A stretch of DNA of 64,000 nt from Candidatus Poribacteria bacterium. Its GTDB lineage: Bacteria > Poribacteria > WGA-4E > WGA-3G. The notes beneath the pieces were generated by a model that saw only the letters and a program-made list of their open reading frames with translations, did no database searches and had not been told where the DNA came from. Of this stretch, positions 27,206-35,327 are shown piece by piece. The first letter of the stretch is position 1. Each line of letters begins with the position of its first letter. Position numbers and translations under genes: made by a program. The DNA lies in contig JAJEIE010000008.1 of the NCBI GenBank assembly GCA_022827625.1, positions 62,001 to 126,000 on the forward strand, written 5' to 3'.

Positions 27206-27310
27206 TATGGTAAACCAGACAAATAAACAGACATTTTACCCCAACCCGGTAGGTGCGGTTTCCTAACCGCACCGGTGCTGAGTGTCTAATTAATTCTAAG
27301 GTTTACCATA
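27206..27310. repeat. MITE-like element with 11-bp terminal inverted repeats and a nested hairpin
   Basis: TATGGTAAACC (27206-27216) and GGTTTACCATA (27300-27310) are perfect inverted ends. Inside, GGTGCGGTT-TCCT-AACCGCACC (27252-27273) belongs to the same hairpin family as 14606-14627. There is no coding potential. It lies between convergent genes. Confidence 0.55.
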
Positions 27311-27354
27311 GTCCGCGTCTGGATGCCGTGCTGTTTGTTTATCTTCTTGTAGGA

Positions 27355-27369
27355 GCGAGCTGTGCTCGC
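27355..27369. repeat. Small hairpin GCGAGC-TGT-GCTCGC
   Basis: A 6-bp perfect stem with a 3-nt loop, 37 bp beyond the 3' end of the autokinase gene on its strand. It may help termination for the minus-strand operon, but no U-tract is evident. Confidence 0.4.
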
Positions 27370-27405
27370 GACTGCTATACCCTTCAATTTGGATGCGGCA
27401 AAGAG

Positions 27406-29760
27406 TTAGGTTTCGTTCTCTTCATCACCGAGCTCATAGTAACTGGAATGACGACTGTAGTAGCCGTAGGACTTCGCCTGTTTCGGATCAATCATATTGC
27501 AAAGGACACCAATCCCTTTCGTTGGAAAGGCTTCTGTCAAATCCCGTATACCCATGAGTATATCAGCCCGTCGGGTTTTCGTGATGTCAAAGACATAGAC
27601 AATAACATCAACGATGTTTGCCAGAATCATCGGATCCGCCACAGCGCGGATTGGCGGTGAGTCGATGACGATCACGTCATATTCCGATTTTGCAAGTTCC
27701 AGCCAGTGAGTCATCATTGCTGAGTTGAGAAGTTCAATCGGGTTGGGTGGGACAGTGCCGCTCGGGACTAAGTGCAAATTGGGAATACCTGTCTGCTTGA
27801 CTGTTGTGCGCAATATATCTTCGGCATTTTCGGCATTTAGGTGGATGAGTGCCTCGCTCAATCCCGGCTTACGAATATCAACGCTCAGTGCGGTGGATTC
27901 AGAATGGGAGGTATTTCCGGGGTCCTCAGATTGAGGCGGTTCATCTGTTGGAAAGATATTGTGCTGCGAGGGTCTCCGCATATCCGCATCTATGAGTAGA
28001 ACCCTATTTCCTCTTTGTGCCAGCGCAACCGCAAGGTTAGAGGAAGTCGTACTTTTGCCTTCTCCACGCCTCGCACTCGTAACAAGGACGGTTTGCACGG
28101 GTGCACCCGGGTTCAGAAACGGCAATTTCGCTTGTAGGACGCGAAACGCCTCTGCTGACCTTGATTGCGGTGCATCGTGAACAATAAGTGGCAGTCGATA
28201 GGCGCGGCGTTTTTTTATTGACGGGAGAATACCCAGAAAACTCGGCGATTCAGGCATCGCATCCAGTTGCCGCACTGCCTCCTCTAATCGCAGGTATGTA
28301 TCTTTGAAGTAATTTTTCGCGACAGCAAATGTCACGCCGAGCAGCATGCCAACGAAAGCACCTAAAGCGAGGTTAAGTTTTAGCCGTGGTTTCAACGGTT
28401 CTTCGGGTGCCCGCGCTTCGTCCAATACCTTAATGCTCTCTGTCCGCGCTTCGGATAAAATCTCGGACTCCCGCATTCTCGCTTCTAAAGCCACCACTTG
28501 CGCGTTATAAATTTCAATATCGCGCTTGAGGCGGTAGAACTTCAATTGATCCGGCGACCATTCTTGGAGCTCAGTGAGGTGTGCTGCAATTTGGGCAGTG
28601 ACTTCCACTTTTTGTTCCTTGAGACTGATAAAAGCCGCTTGTGCCTCATTTACCTTCTCCGAGAGTACTTGGTAAAGCGGGTTGTAAGTAGATGTTGTGC
28701 TCGTAATCTGTTTTTCCTCTGCAGCAAGCCGTACCTCTGTCTCCCTAATTTGCTCATCTATAGAGGTGACTTCCGGATGCGTCTCATCATATTTACCGAG
28801 AAGCGCAGCACGGTCAATTTCATACTGGTGCAAGCTATCTCGTAATTTTGCGTGGGAAGGATTTTGAGCGACTGTCTCTGAAATGAGGTCCTCTGATAAT
28901 TCCGCCAACTCCTCCTGATAAGTGGCGAGTTTCAATTCCGCACCTGCTAAGAGATTTATCAATTCATGTTCTCTCACTTGGAGTGCCAGTATGATCTGTG
29001 CTTGTGTGCCGCCTTCGGCGTTTAAAGTAATCTCTGGATGTTCTTTCTGAAAGGCAAACAGTTCCTCTACTGCTTTTGTCAGGTTCTCTTTCGTCTCACT
29101 TAACAGTGTTTGTGGGAACGGTTTTTGCCACCAGTCCATCTGTTCCGCAGTTTCCGCTTCGACGACCTTCTGAAATACCGCTGCAATCCTATTAACTAAG
29201 TTTTGCGCCCGTTCCGGTGTCGGCTGTTTCACAGTAACCGTAATTGTGTTTCTGTCGAGGACTTCTTCGATCTTTAACTGTTCATCAATAAGGGTCTTGA
29301 TGAAAAAGTCTTCCCATTCAGTAATCGTAAGTTCGCCTTGTTCCGTAGCATTTGGATCGAGTTCAATATTGAGCAAGTCGGCAAACCACACCAGAGCGCT
29401 CGCACGATGGACGGGTAGGGGTTCAAGTAACCCTTCCGCTCTCAGCTGCCGCACTGCCGGAGCAACCACGAGATCCCGCGACTGTAATTGGGCGGTGTGA
29501 GCACCTAACGAGGTACCCTTCAATAGCCCGGATAGTGGTAACTGTGAGAGTAGGGTCGAGGCGGGTTGGCTGTCTATCATACGAATCACCGTTTCGGATT
29601 GATAAACGGGTGCCGTGAAATCGGTTACGAGGAACGCGCCAAAAACAGAAAGCACGAAGATAAGAAGCACACTCCACTTATTCCTAAAGAGGATCCAAAA
29701 GTAATCTGATAATCGGATTTCTCTAATTTCTTCAAGGTGTCTATCAGTTGTCTCTCGCAT
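27406..29760 (-). CDS. Wzz/BY-kinase: polysaccharide co-polymerase and tyrosine autokinase
   Basis: 784 residues. An N-terminal Wzz domain with TM1 (KWSVLLIFVLSVFGAFLV), a long periplasmic coiled coil, and TM2 (LKLNLALGAFVGMLLGVTFA) are followed by a cytosolic BY-kinase: Walker A in SARRGEGKSTTSSN, Walker A' LLIDADMRRP and Walker B VIVIDSPP. The C-terminus has a tyrosine cluster (SYGYYSRHSSYYELG), the autophosphorylation tail. Such proteins control chain length and export of capsular or exopolysaccharide with a Wza-type channel. The Wza-like gene is directly upstream with a 20-bp gap, so the two form an operon. Confidence 0.95.
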   Translation of the reverse strand: MRETTDRHLEEIREIRLSDYFWILFRNKWSVLLIFVLSVFGAFLVTDFTAPVYQSETVIRMIDSQPASTLLSQLPLSGLLKGTSLGAHTAQLQSRDLVVAPAVRQLRAEGLLEPLPVHRASALVWFADLLNIELDPNATEQGELTITEWEDFFIKTLIDEQLKIEEVLDRNTITVTVKQPTPERAQNLVNRIAAVFQKVVEAETAEQMDWWQKPFPQTLLSETKENLTKAVEELFAFQKEHPEITLNAEGGTQAQIILALQVREHELINLLAGAELKLATYQEELAELSEDLISETVAQNPSHAKLRDSLHQYEIDRAALLGKYDETHPEVTSIDEQIRETEVRLAAEEKQITSTTSTYNPLYQVLSEKVNEAQAAFISLKEQKVEVTAQIAAHLTELQEWSPDQLKFYRLKRDIEIYNAQVVALEARMRESEILSEARTESIKVLDEARAPEEPLKPRLKLNLALGAFVGMLLGVTFAVAKNYFKDTYLRLEEAVRQLDAMPESPSFLGILPSIKKRRAYRLPLIVHDAPQSRSAEAFRVLQAKLPFLNPGAPVQTVLVTSARRGEGKSTTSSNLAVALAQRGNRVLLIDADMRRPSQHNIFPTDEPPQSEDPGNTSHSESTALSVDIRKPGLSEALIHLNAENAEDILRTTVKQTGIPNLHLVPSGTVPPNPIELLNSAMMTHWLELAKSEYDVIVIDSPPIRAVADPMILANIVDVIVYVFDITKTRRADILMGIRDLTEAFPTKGIGVLCNMIDPKQAKSYGYYSRHSSYYELGDEENET

Positions 29761-29780
29761 CTCTAACCTTAACCTCTAAT

Positions 29781-31019
29781 TTATCTTGCAAAAATGTTGA
29801 AAAGTAGATTCACAAATGATAAGGACGCTGAAATTATCCGCCAATCTATGCGTATCCGTTCACGAACTCGGATCTGATCTTTCGGATGTAGGTAAATCTC
29901 CGACTGTACCAGATCGAAGTTTATCTCTTCTTCTGTCCCGTCTGCCCGCGTTAAGAGGCATTTTTTCGGATTCGCTCTATCCTCATCAAACCCACCTGCC
30001 ATGACAATCGCCTCTCTTAAAGGCACAGGTTCAGTGATTACGTATTGCCCGGGTTTCTCCACGGCACCTGTAACGCTTATTTTCGCATCAGCGAGCGGGA
30101 TGTACAACGTATCACCCGGTGCCAGCATGGCATCGGCATTTTCTGTGGACAGGTCGGCTAAAATGCGTTCCGTACTGGTGATAATTTCTGCATTGCGTAG
30201 GTCCGCAAAATCCGATCTCGATCCACCAGCAAGCTTCAGCACCTGAGTCGCTGGTGCTTTCGGGACTGTTATACGATAGACCCCTGGGGAGGCTACGGCA
30301 CCTATGACACGCACCGATCGCTGTTGATAGATGGAAGGAACGAAGATAGTATCGTGGTCTTCCAAAGGAACATCGGGACCGCCATCGTCAATCAGTTGGA
30401 CGTAATCAACCTTTTTGTGAAGTTTCCCACCACGCCAGATATAAATGTTCCTGAGATCAGCGGTTTCGTAGATGATGTCTGCCGATGCTAAGGCTTGGAG
30501 CAGATAAACCTGTCCGACTTCAAAGACGTGCAGGTTTCCGCGGCCTCGCGGCGTAACCGCACCGAAAACGAGAATCGTACGCTTCGGCTGCATCAGGGTC
30601 ACGAACACGCGCGCCGTCGGAAGTTGTTTTGAAAAAGCCGCCTGCATCTGTGCTTGAAGTTCGGAAACCGTGAGACCCGTCGCCTTAATGAGTCCAATAA
30701 GCGGGTAGGAAACATAACCATCTTGTTGAATTGGCACCGGAATTCTGTCTTTACTATATTCCGGGTATCCATCGACGGTAACGACGAAACTATCCCCGAT
30801 CTGCAATCTATATGTGGACAATTGTTCTGAAGGATTTTGATCTGTTCGGGGCGTTGCTGTATTGACAGTAGAATTTTCGGTAGGAGAATCTTCCGCAAAA
30901 AGCGACACAGAAAAACCGATTTGTATAATTAGTAGAAACAGAACGAAATGGCGAATAGTCCCTTTTAGAGGCCTACGCATGTCACTCAAAGTATAGCGGC
31001 GTAAAGGAAGGATATTCAT
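29781..31019 (-). CDS. Wza-like polysaccharide export protein with SLBB domains
   Basis: 412 residues. After an N-terminal hydrophobic signal (HFVLFLLIIQIGFSVSLFA), a Poly_export domain (YRLQIGDSFVVTVDGYPEYS) and two SLBB regions (VRVIGAVASPGVYRITVPKA and SVTGAVEKPGQYVITEPVPL) are seen. It is the periplasmic/outer-membrane channel partner of the BY-kinase. A C-terminal helix (IDWRIISASLSFVNLLFNIF) fits the outer-membrane helix of Wza-type proteins. No lipobox cysteine is evident, unlike E. coli Wza. With its neighbour it forms the export arm of the polysaccharide locus. Confidence 0.92.
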   Translation of the reverse strand: MNILPLRRYTLSDMRRPLKGTIRHFVLFLLIIQIGFSVSLFAEDSPTENSTVNTATPRTDQNPSEQLSTYRLQIGDSFVVTVDGYPEYSKDRIPVPIQQDGYVSYPLIGLIKATGLTVSELQAQMQAAFSKQLPTARVFVTLMQPKRTILVFGAVTPRGRGNLHVFEVGQVYLLQALASADIIYETADLRNIYIWRGGKLHKKVDYVQLIDDGGPDVPLEDHDTIFVPSIYQQRSVRVIGAVASPGVYRITVPKAPATQVLKLAGGSRSDFADLRNAEIITSTERILADLSTENADAMLAPGDTLYIPLADAKISVTGAVEKPGQYVITEPVPLREAIVMAGGFDEDRANPKKCLLTRADGTEEEINFDLVQSEIYLHPKDQIRVRERIRIDWRIISASLSFVNLLFNIFAR

Positions 31020-31361
31020 AAAAAATTACTGTTGACCTTTTCCAAAAAATTTCGTTTTTTCGTTGCTTTTTAGACCTACGCCTTTTGTTAATTCCTTGCA
31101 CTCAAGGCACGGTCTACAAGCATACATTCTATATTTTAGCACCTATATCGCGGAAATGCAAAGGAAAATCACGCGTGCCATTTGTGAGCTAACTCTCGTT
31201 TTTAGTTACAAGCCACCTCACTTTTCTTCAAAAAATGTGTGATTAATTGAGGGAGTTCGTAGATTAGGTGTGACTATTGAGAATTCAAGGGTATCTGGTA
31301 AGGTGTGATGTCTTGATACATTCGCTATTCGCTGTGGGGATCCCCGTTTGAATCAGGATTT
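31020..31361. other. 342-bp gap without a recognised gene
   Basis: The gap lies upstream of the Wza-like start and downstream of the MNT-HEPN stop, both on the minus strand. I see a weak hairpin (CCTTG-CACT-CAAGG, 31094-31107) and AT-rich sequence probably containing the promoter of the export operon, but no clean -35/-10 pair. Confidence 0.5.
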
Positions 31362-32150
31362 TCAGGATTCTGATGTTCTTTGTCCATGAAAACCGTGTTG
31401 TGCAAGTTCAGTAGATGCAGCAGCCCAGACAGCGCGCGCTTGTTCAACAGCCACGGACGCATCTGCTTCGGTGGCTTCTTGTGGATCATCTGGATAGCGG
31501 GCTGCAATCGCCCATCTGTTTAGGCCTTCCAAGTTTGGCATCGCGGTTTTGAGGTGCCAACTCTCAGGCAACAGATCCTGTAAGACCTCCAAGTCATGCG
31601 TTCTCCGAAAATCGATCTGCAAGAAGATTAATACCGCCTTTAGAGCCTTTTCAGCGGCTTGTTGCGCGTTCCAACAGGATTGGCGAGGTGGAACGCGCGG
31701 ATCCTTTAAATAGGTTTCAGCGGTTATCAAGTCCTCTTCCGCATAGCGGAGCCAGCGGGCGGTATCTGCAAGGCGATCTGTCGTTTGCATAGCGGATTTT
31801 ATTTCCTTATTAAGTGTACTGTAGTGTGCAGCTGCGTTCCAGCGCTTCCAAATGACTTTACCTTCTTGTTGGGCATACCGCAGCACGGAGCCAATCCGGG
31901 TGCGGCCGCGTTCTAATTCTTCCGGTGTGGATACAATGATGTCCTTTGCCACAGGTAAATCAGCCAGGGCGCGATCAATATCAATAGCGGTTTTCCGTTT
32001 ATCCATGAGCTCCGAAAAAACCACTAGCAAATCTATGTCGCTATCCCGATCTGCGTCCCCTCGTGCCTGTGAACCGAAAAGGATAATCTGTAGCGGATCA
32101 AAACCTTGCACGATGCGCTCTGTCATAATTGAGATGAATTTGTTATCCAT
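31362..32150 (-). CDS. Fused MNT nucleotidyltransferase - HEPN domain protein
   Basis: 262 residues. The first domain is a minimal nucleotidyltransferase: LFGSQARGDADRDSDIDLLV shows the GSX10DXD active site. The second half is a HEPN domain (WLRYAEEDLITAETYL, AAEKALKAVLIFLQIDFRRT, HDLEVLQDLLP, RYPDDPQEA). MNT and HEPN are normally two adjacent genes making a toxin-antitoxin pair in which MNT modifies and silences the HEPN RNase. Here both are in one chain, joined by about 35 residues. The canonical HEPN Rx4-6H is not clearly visible, so RNase activity is uncertain. An extended -10 (TGCTATAAT, 32206-32211 on the minus strand) lies upstream. Confidence 0.82.
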   Translation of the reverse strand: MDNKFISIMTERIVQGFDPLQIILFGSQARGDADRDSDIDLLVVFSELMDKRKTAIDIDRALADLPVAKDIIVSTPEELERGRTRIGSVLRYAQQEGKVIWKRWNAAAHYSTLNKEIKSAMQTTDRLADTARWLRYAEEDLITAETYLKDPRVPPRQSCWNAQQAAEKALKAVLIFLQIDFRRTHDLEVLQDLLPESWHLKTAMPNLEGLNRWAIAARYPDDPQEATEADASVAVEQARAVWAAASTELAQHGFHGQRTSES

Positions 32151-32245
32151 TGCCTTCGCCTTTTATCAGCCTCTTTTGGAGAACTCAAAAACAGATTCCC
32201 TTATTATTATAGCATAATTCATAAGGAAAAAGAAAAAAATGTTTG

Positions 32246-32275
32246 TTGATTTAACCTACGGACTTATGCTAATAT
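32246..32275 (+). promoter_or_regulatory. Promoter for the heptose kinase gene, implying a leaderless start
   Basis: TTGATT (32246-32251), 18-nt spacer, TAATAT (32270-32275) with TGC before it. The first GTG of the CDS is only 6 bp after the -10, so the transcript would begin at or beside the start codon. Confidence 0.6.
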
Positions 32276-32281
32276 ACTCTC

Positions 32282-33310
32282 GTGAATTTAAAAACTATTT
32301 TTACACAACTTCAAGACAAACGGGTGATGATTATCGGCGATATCATCGTGGATGAGTATATCTGGGGCGATGTGAGTCGGATTTCGCCCGAAGCCCCTGT
32401 CCCTGTGTTTGAAACGTCCACTGAGACAATCGGTTGCGGGGGCGCTGCGAATGTCGCTCAGAATGTCGCAAGCCTTGGTGGAAACGTAGCACTTGTGGGG
32501 GTCATTGGGGCGGACAGAACCGGTGAAAAATTAATCCAGATGGCTACCGAGATGAATCTCGGGATTACCGGAGTCTGTATTGATTCCGAACGACCGACAA
32601 GCACGAAAACCCGTGTCATTGCCCATGCCGCTGCTTCAACTTTCGCTGAGGGGACGCGGGAGCCCGGGCAGCATCTGCTTCGCATTGATAAGGAGTCTAA
32701 ACAAAAAATCCCTGACCGATTGTCAGAGCACCTGTTAGCTGAAGTGGTTTCTCAATTGCCAGCAAGTGATGCAGTTGTTTTTGCTGACTACGATAAGGGG
32801 GTTGTGAATGCGCAACTTATCAAGGAAGTGGTAAAACAGGCGCAGTTTTACGATGTTCCAGTCGTCGTTGATCCGAAGCGCGATAATTTCTGGTATTATG
32901 AGGGTGTCACCGCGCTGACACCGAATCATAAAGAAGCCAGTGCCGCTGTTCATGAAGAAATTACCGAGACGGCAAACCTTATTACTGTCGGAGAGAAAAT
33001 TTTGGATCGGTTATCCCTTGAGGCGTTGTTAATTACACGTGATGCCGATGGAATGTCTCTGTTTCAGCGAGGAACCGACGGGAACCTGCAAGTGAAGCAT
33101 CTACCCCCTTATTCCAGCGTTGTAACGGATGTGACGGGCGCGGGGGACACTGTTGTTGCAGTTTTCACACTTGCCCTTGCCGCAGGTGCCGAATTTCAGA
33201 GTGCGGCAGTATTGTCCAGTCTCGCGGGTGGGATTGTTGTCGGAAAAATGGGATGTGCAACTGTCACACCGAAGGAGCTGCTCCGCGCGATTGAGACAGC
33301 ACAAACCTAA
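32282..33310 (+). CDS. D-glycero-beta-D-manno-heptose-7-phosphate kinase (HldE kinase domain only)
   Basis: 342 residues of the PfkB/ribokinase type. MIIGDIIVDEYIWGDVSRIS and the nearby PEAPVPVFETSTETIGCGGA are diagnostic of the RfaE/HldE kinase domain, and VTDVTGAGDTVVAVF is the catalytic GAGD motif. The enzyme makes heptose 1,7-bisphosphate for LPS inner-core heptose. It lacks the C-terminal cytidylyltransferase domain of bifunctional HldE, so that activity must be a separate protein. The phosphatase gene gmhB follows after 50 bp. There is no ribosome site before GTG 32282, and the -10 element lies just upstream, consistent with a leaderless mRNA. Confidence 0.9.
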   Translation: MNLKTIFTQLQDKRVMIIGDIIVDEYIWGDVSRISPEAPVPVFETSTETIGCGGAANVAQNVASLGGNVALVGVIGADRTGEKLIQMATEMNLGITGVCIDSERPTSTKTRVIAHAAASTFAEGTREPGQHLLRIDKESKQKIPDRLSEHLLAEVVSQLPASDAVVFADYDKGVVNAQLIKEVVKQAQFYDVPVVVDPKRDNFWYYEGVTALTPNHKEASAAVHEEITETANLITVGEKILDRLSLEALLITRDADGMSLFQRGTDGNLQVKHLPPYSSVVTDVTGAGDTVVAVFTLALAAGAEFQSAAVLSSLAGGIVVGKMGCATVTPKELLRAIETAQT

Positions 33311-33327
33311 TGGCTATCAGCAGTCGG
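33311..33327. repeat. Dispersed intergenic repeat, short copy
   Basis: TGGCTATCAGCAGTCGG follows the kinase stop at once and resembles copies at 17738 and 19748. Confidence 0.35.
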
Positions 33328-33360
33328 TAGGCAGCGGATTGAAAGCCGAGAACGAATAAA

Positions 33361-33936
33361 ATGAAAACCGTTTTTCTTGATCGAGATGGTGTTATCAATC
33401 GGAACCCTCCAAATATGGGGTACGTCCGGAACTGGACAGACTTCTCCTTTGTTCCAAGTTCCCGTAACGCAATTCAACAACTGACGCAAAGCGGGTATCG
33501 TATCTTTGTGATAACCAATCAATCCGGAGTTGGAAGGGGGCTTTATTCGGAAGAGGACGTAAGGGATATACATTCTCGAATGACTGCCCAAATTGCAGAA
33601 GCGGGTGGAAGAATCGACGCTGTTTATTACTGTCCGCACCGTCCTGACGCCGGGTGTGAGTGCCGAAAACCGAAACCCGGCATGCTAAAGCGTGCCGCAC
33701 AAGAACATAATATCGACCTCTCAAGCGCGTATTTCATTGGTGATGTACTTACAGATATTCAGGCGGGTAAGCGTGCTGGAACCACAAGATTCCTCGTCTT
33801 AACCGGACTTGGAGAGGAGAGTTACCACGACTACATTAATGCCAAGTATGGTCAGTATGGGAATAAAGAGGAGTGTTGCCCAGACAAGATATTCACAAAC
33901 CTTTACGCAGCGACACGCTGGCTACTTTCGGCGTAG
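33361..33936 (+). CDS. gmhB: D-glycero-beta-D-manno-heptose 1,7-bisphosphate phosphatase
   Basis: 191 residues of the HAD histidinol-phosphatase-like family. DRDGVIN supplies the nucleophile D7 and acid D9, ITNQSGVGRG is motif II, and FIGDVLTDIQAG motif IV. The GmhB zinc site is visible as C91, H93, C99 and C101. The enzyme removes the 7-phosphate after the preceding kinase acts, so the two genes form consecutive steps of ADP-heptose synthesis. The spacing (50 bp before, 35 bp to the next start) suggests one operon with the sugar dehydrogenase. Confidence 0.95.
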   Translation: MKTVFLDRDGVINRNPPNMGYVRNWTDFSFVPSSRNAIQQLTQSGYRIFVITNQSGVGRGLYSEEDVRDIHSRMTAQIAEAGGRIDAVYYCPHRPDAGCECRKPKPGMLKRAAQEHNIDLSSAYFIGDVLTDIQAGKRAGTTRFLVLTGLGEESYHDYINAKYGQYGNKEECCPDKIFTNLYAATRWLLSA

Positions 33937-33971
33937 CTTGCAGGTTTCCGAAATTTGCTATCAAAAAGAAA

Positions 33972-35297
33972 ATGATCCTTAAAAAAATAGAGAACCGGAG
34001 TGCTCACGCTGGGGTTATCGGGCTTGGTTATGTCGGATTGCCGCTTATGGTTGCCATCGCGAGTGCCGGGTTCCGAGTTACAGGTATTGATATTTGTCCA
34101 CACAAAATAGCACAACTAAAACGGGGCATATCTCATGTGCCGGATGTCACCAATGCTGTGCTCGGACCGCTTATTGCCTCTGGACAGATACAAGTCACGA
34201 CAGACTACGCCGTGCTCCATGAGTTGGATACCGTCAACATCTGTGTGCCAACGCCTTTGCGTGAGAACCGAACGCCTGATATGCAGTTCATCACCGCCGC
34301 AGTCGAGCAGGTCGCACACCACCTGCATACTGAGCAGCTGATTGTCCTTGAAAGCACTACCTACCCCGGGGCAACCCAAGAAATTGTCCTACCACTCCTC
34401 AAAGCCCATTTCAGAAGAACCGAAGGTGCCCGTCCCGCACAAGTCGGACGCGATTTTTATCTCGCTTTTTCACCCGAACGCATTGAACCCGGAAATAGCA
34501 CCTACTTTGTGACAAATACACCCAAAATTATTGGTGGTGTTACCCCGCAATGCACCCATGTTGCCAAAACATTTTACGAGCAATTTATCAATAAGACCCA
34601 TACCGTTTCTTCACCCCGCACGGCTGAGATGGTCAAGTTACTGGAAAACACGTTCAGAAGCGTCAATATCGGGCTTATCAATGAAATTGCCCTTATCTGT
34701 GACCGAATGGATTTGGATGTTTGGGAGGTTATTGATGCCGCTGCGACAAAACCTTTCGGCTTCATGCCATTCTATCCAGGGCCCGGACTCGGTGGTCACT
34801 GCATCCCGATTGATCCGCATTATCTCTCTTGGAAGGCGCGGATGTATGAATACCACGCACGGTTTATTGAGCTTGCCAGTGAAATTAACAACGAAATGCC
34901 CAAATATGTAGTGGATAAGATCGTTCACGCCTTAGATCTTCAACGCAAATCCGTTGAGGGGACGCAATTATTAATCCTCGGTGTCGCCTATAAAAAGGAT
35001 GTCGGCGACATTCGCGAATCGCCAGCACTTGAGGTAATTCGTTTAATTCTTGACAAAAAAGCAAAATTTCTGTATCATGACCCGTACGTAGAGACCTTGT
35101 CTCTTGATAAACAGAAAACCTATCGTTCAGAACCGTTGACACCCGCTTTGGTCCAGAATGCCGATTGTGTTGTCATTCTGACGGATCATAGTGCCATAAA
35201 TTATCAGTGGCTTGTCGAACACGCCCAATTAGTCGTTGACACGCGCAACGCTACACACACTGTACAACACGGACGAGAAAAAATTGTCAGAATTTAA
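33972..35297 (+). CDS. UDP-N-acetyl-hexosamine 6-dehydrogenase (WbpA/WecC family)
   Basis: About 441 residues. The NAD-binding motif GVIGLGYVGLPLMVAIA is near the N-terminus, LAFSPERIEPGN and the catalytic cysteine in GPGLGGHCIPIDPHY are central, and LGVAYKKDVGDIRESPAL marks the UDP-binding domain. These enzymes oxidise UDP-GlcNAc or UDP-ManNAc to the uronic acid for capsule or O-antigen. ATG 33972 is preferred over 33873, since the latter would run 60 bp inside gmhB; the N-terminal NAD motif then begins at a normal position. It sits with heptose and export genes in the envelope locus. Confidence 0.94.
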   Translation: MILKKIENRSAHAGVIGLGYVGLPLMVAIASAGFRVTGIDICPHKIAQLKRGISHVPDVTNAVLGPLIASGQIQVTTDYAVLHELDTVNICVPTPLRENRTPDMQFITAAVEQVAHHLHTEQLIVLESTTYPGATQEIVLPLLKAHFRRTEGARPAQVGRDFYLAFSPERIEPGNSTYFVTNTPKIIGGVTPQCTHVAKTFYEQFINKTHTVSSPRTAEMVKLLENTFRSVNIGLINEIALICDRMDLDVWEVIDAAATKPFGFMPFYPGPGLGGHCIPIDPHYLSWKARMYEYHARFIELASEINNEMPKYVVDKIVHALDLQRKSVEGTQLLILGVAYKKDVGDIRESPALEVIRLILDKKAKFLYHDPYVETLSLDKQKTYRSEPLTPALVQNADCVVILTDHSAINYQWLVEHAQLVVDTRNATHTVQHGREKIVRI

Positions 35298-35327
35298 TTT
35301 GCTACACCCTTTGGAGCCCAAGTACCT

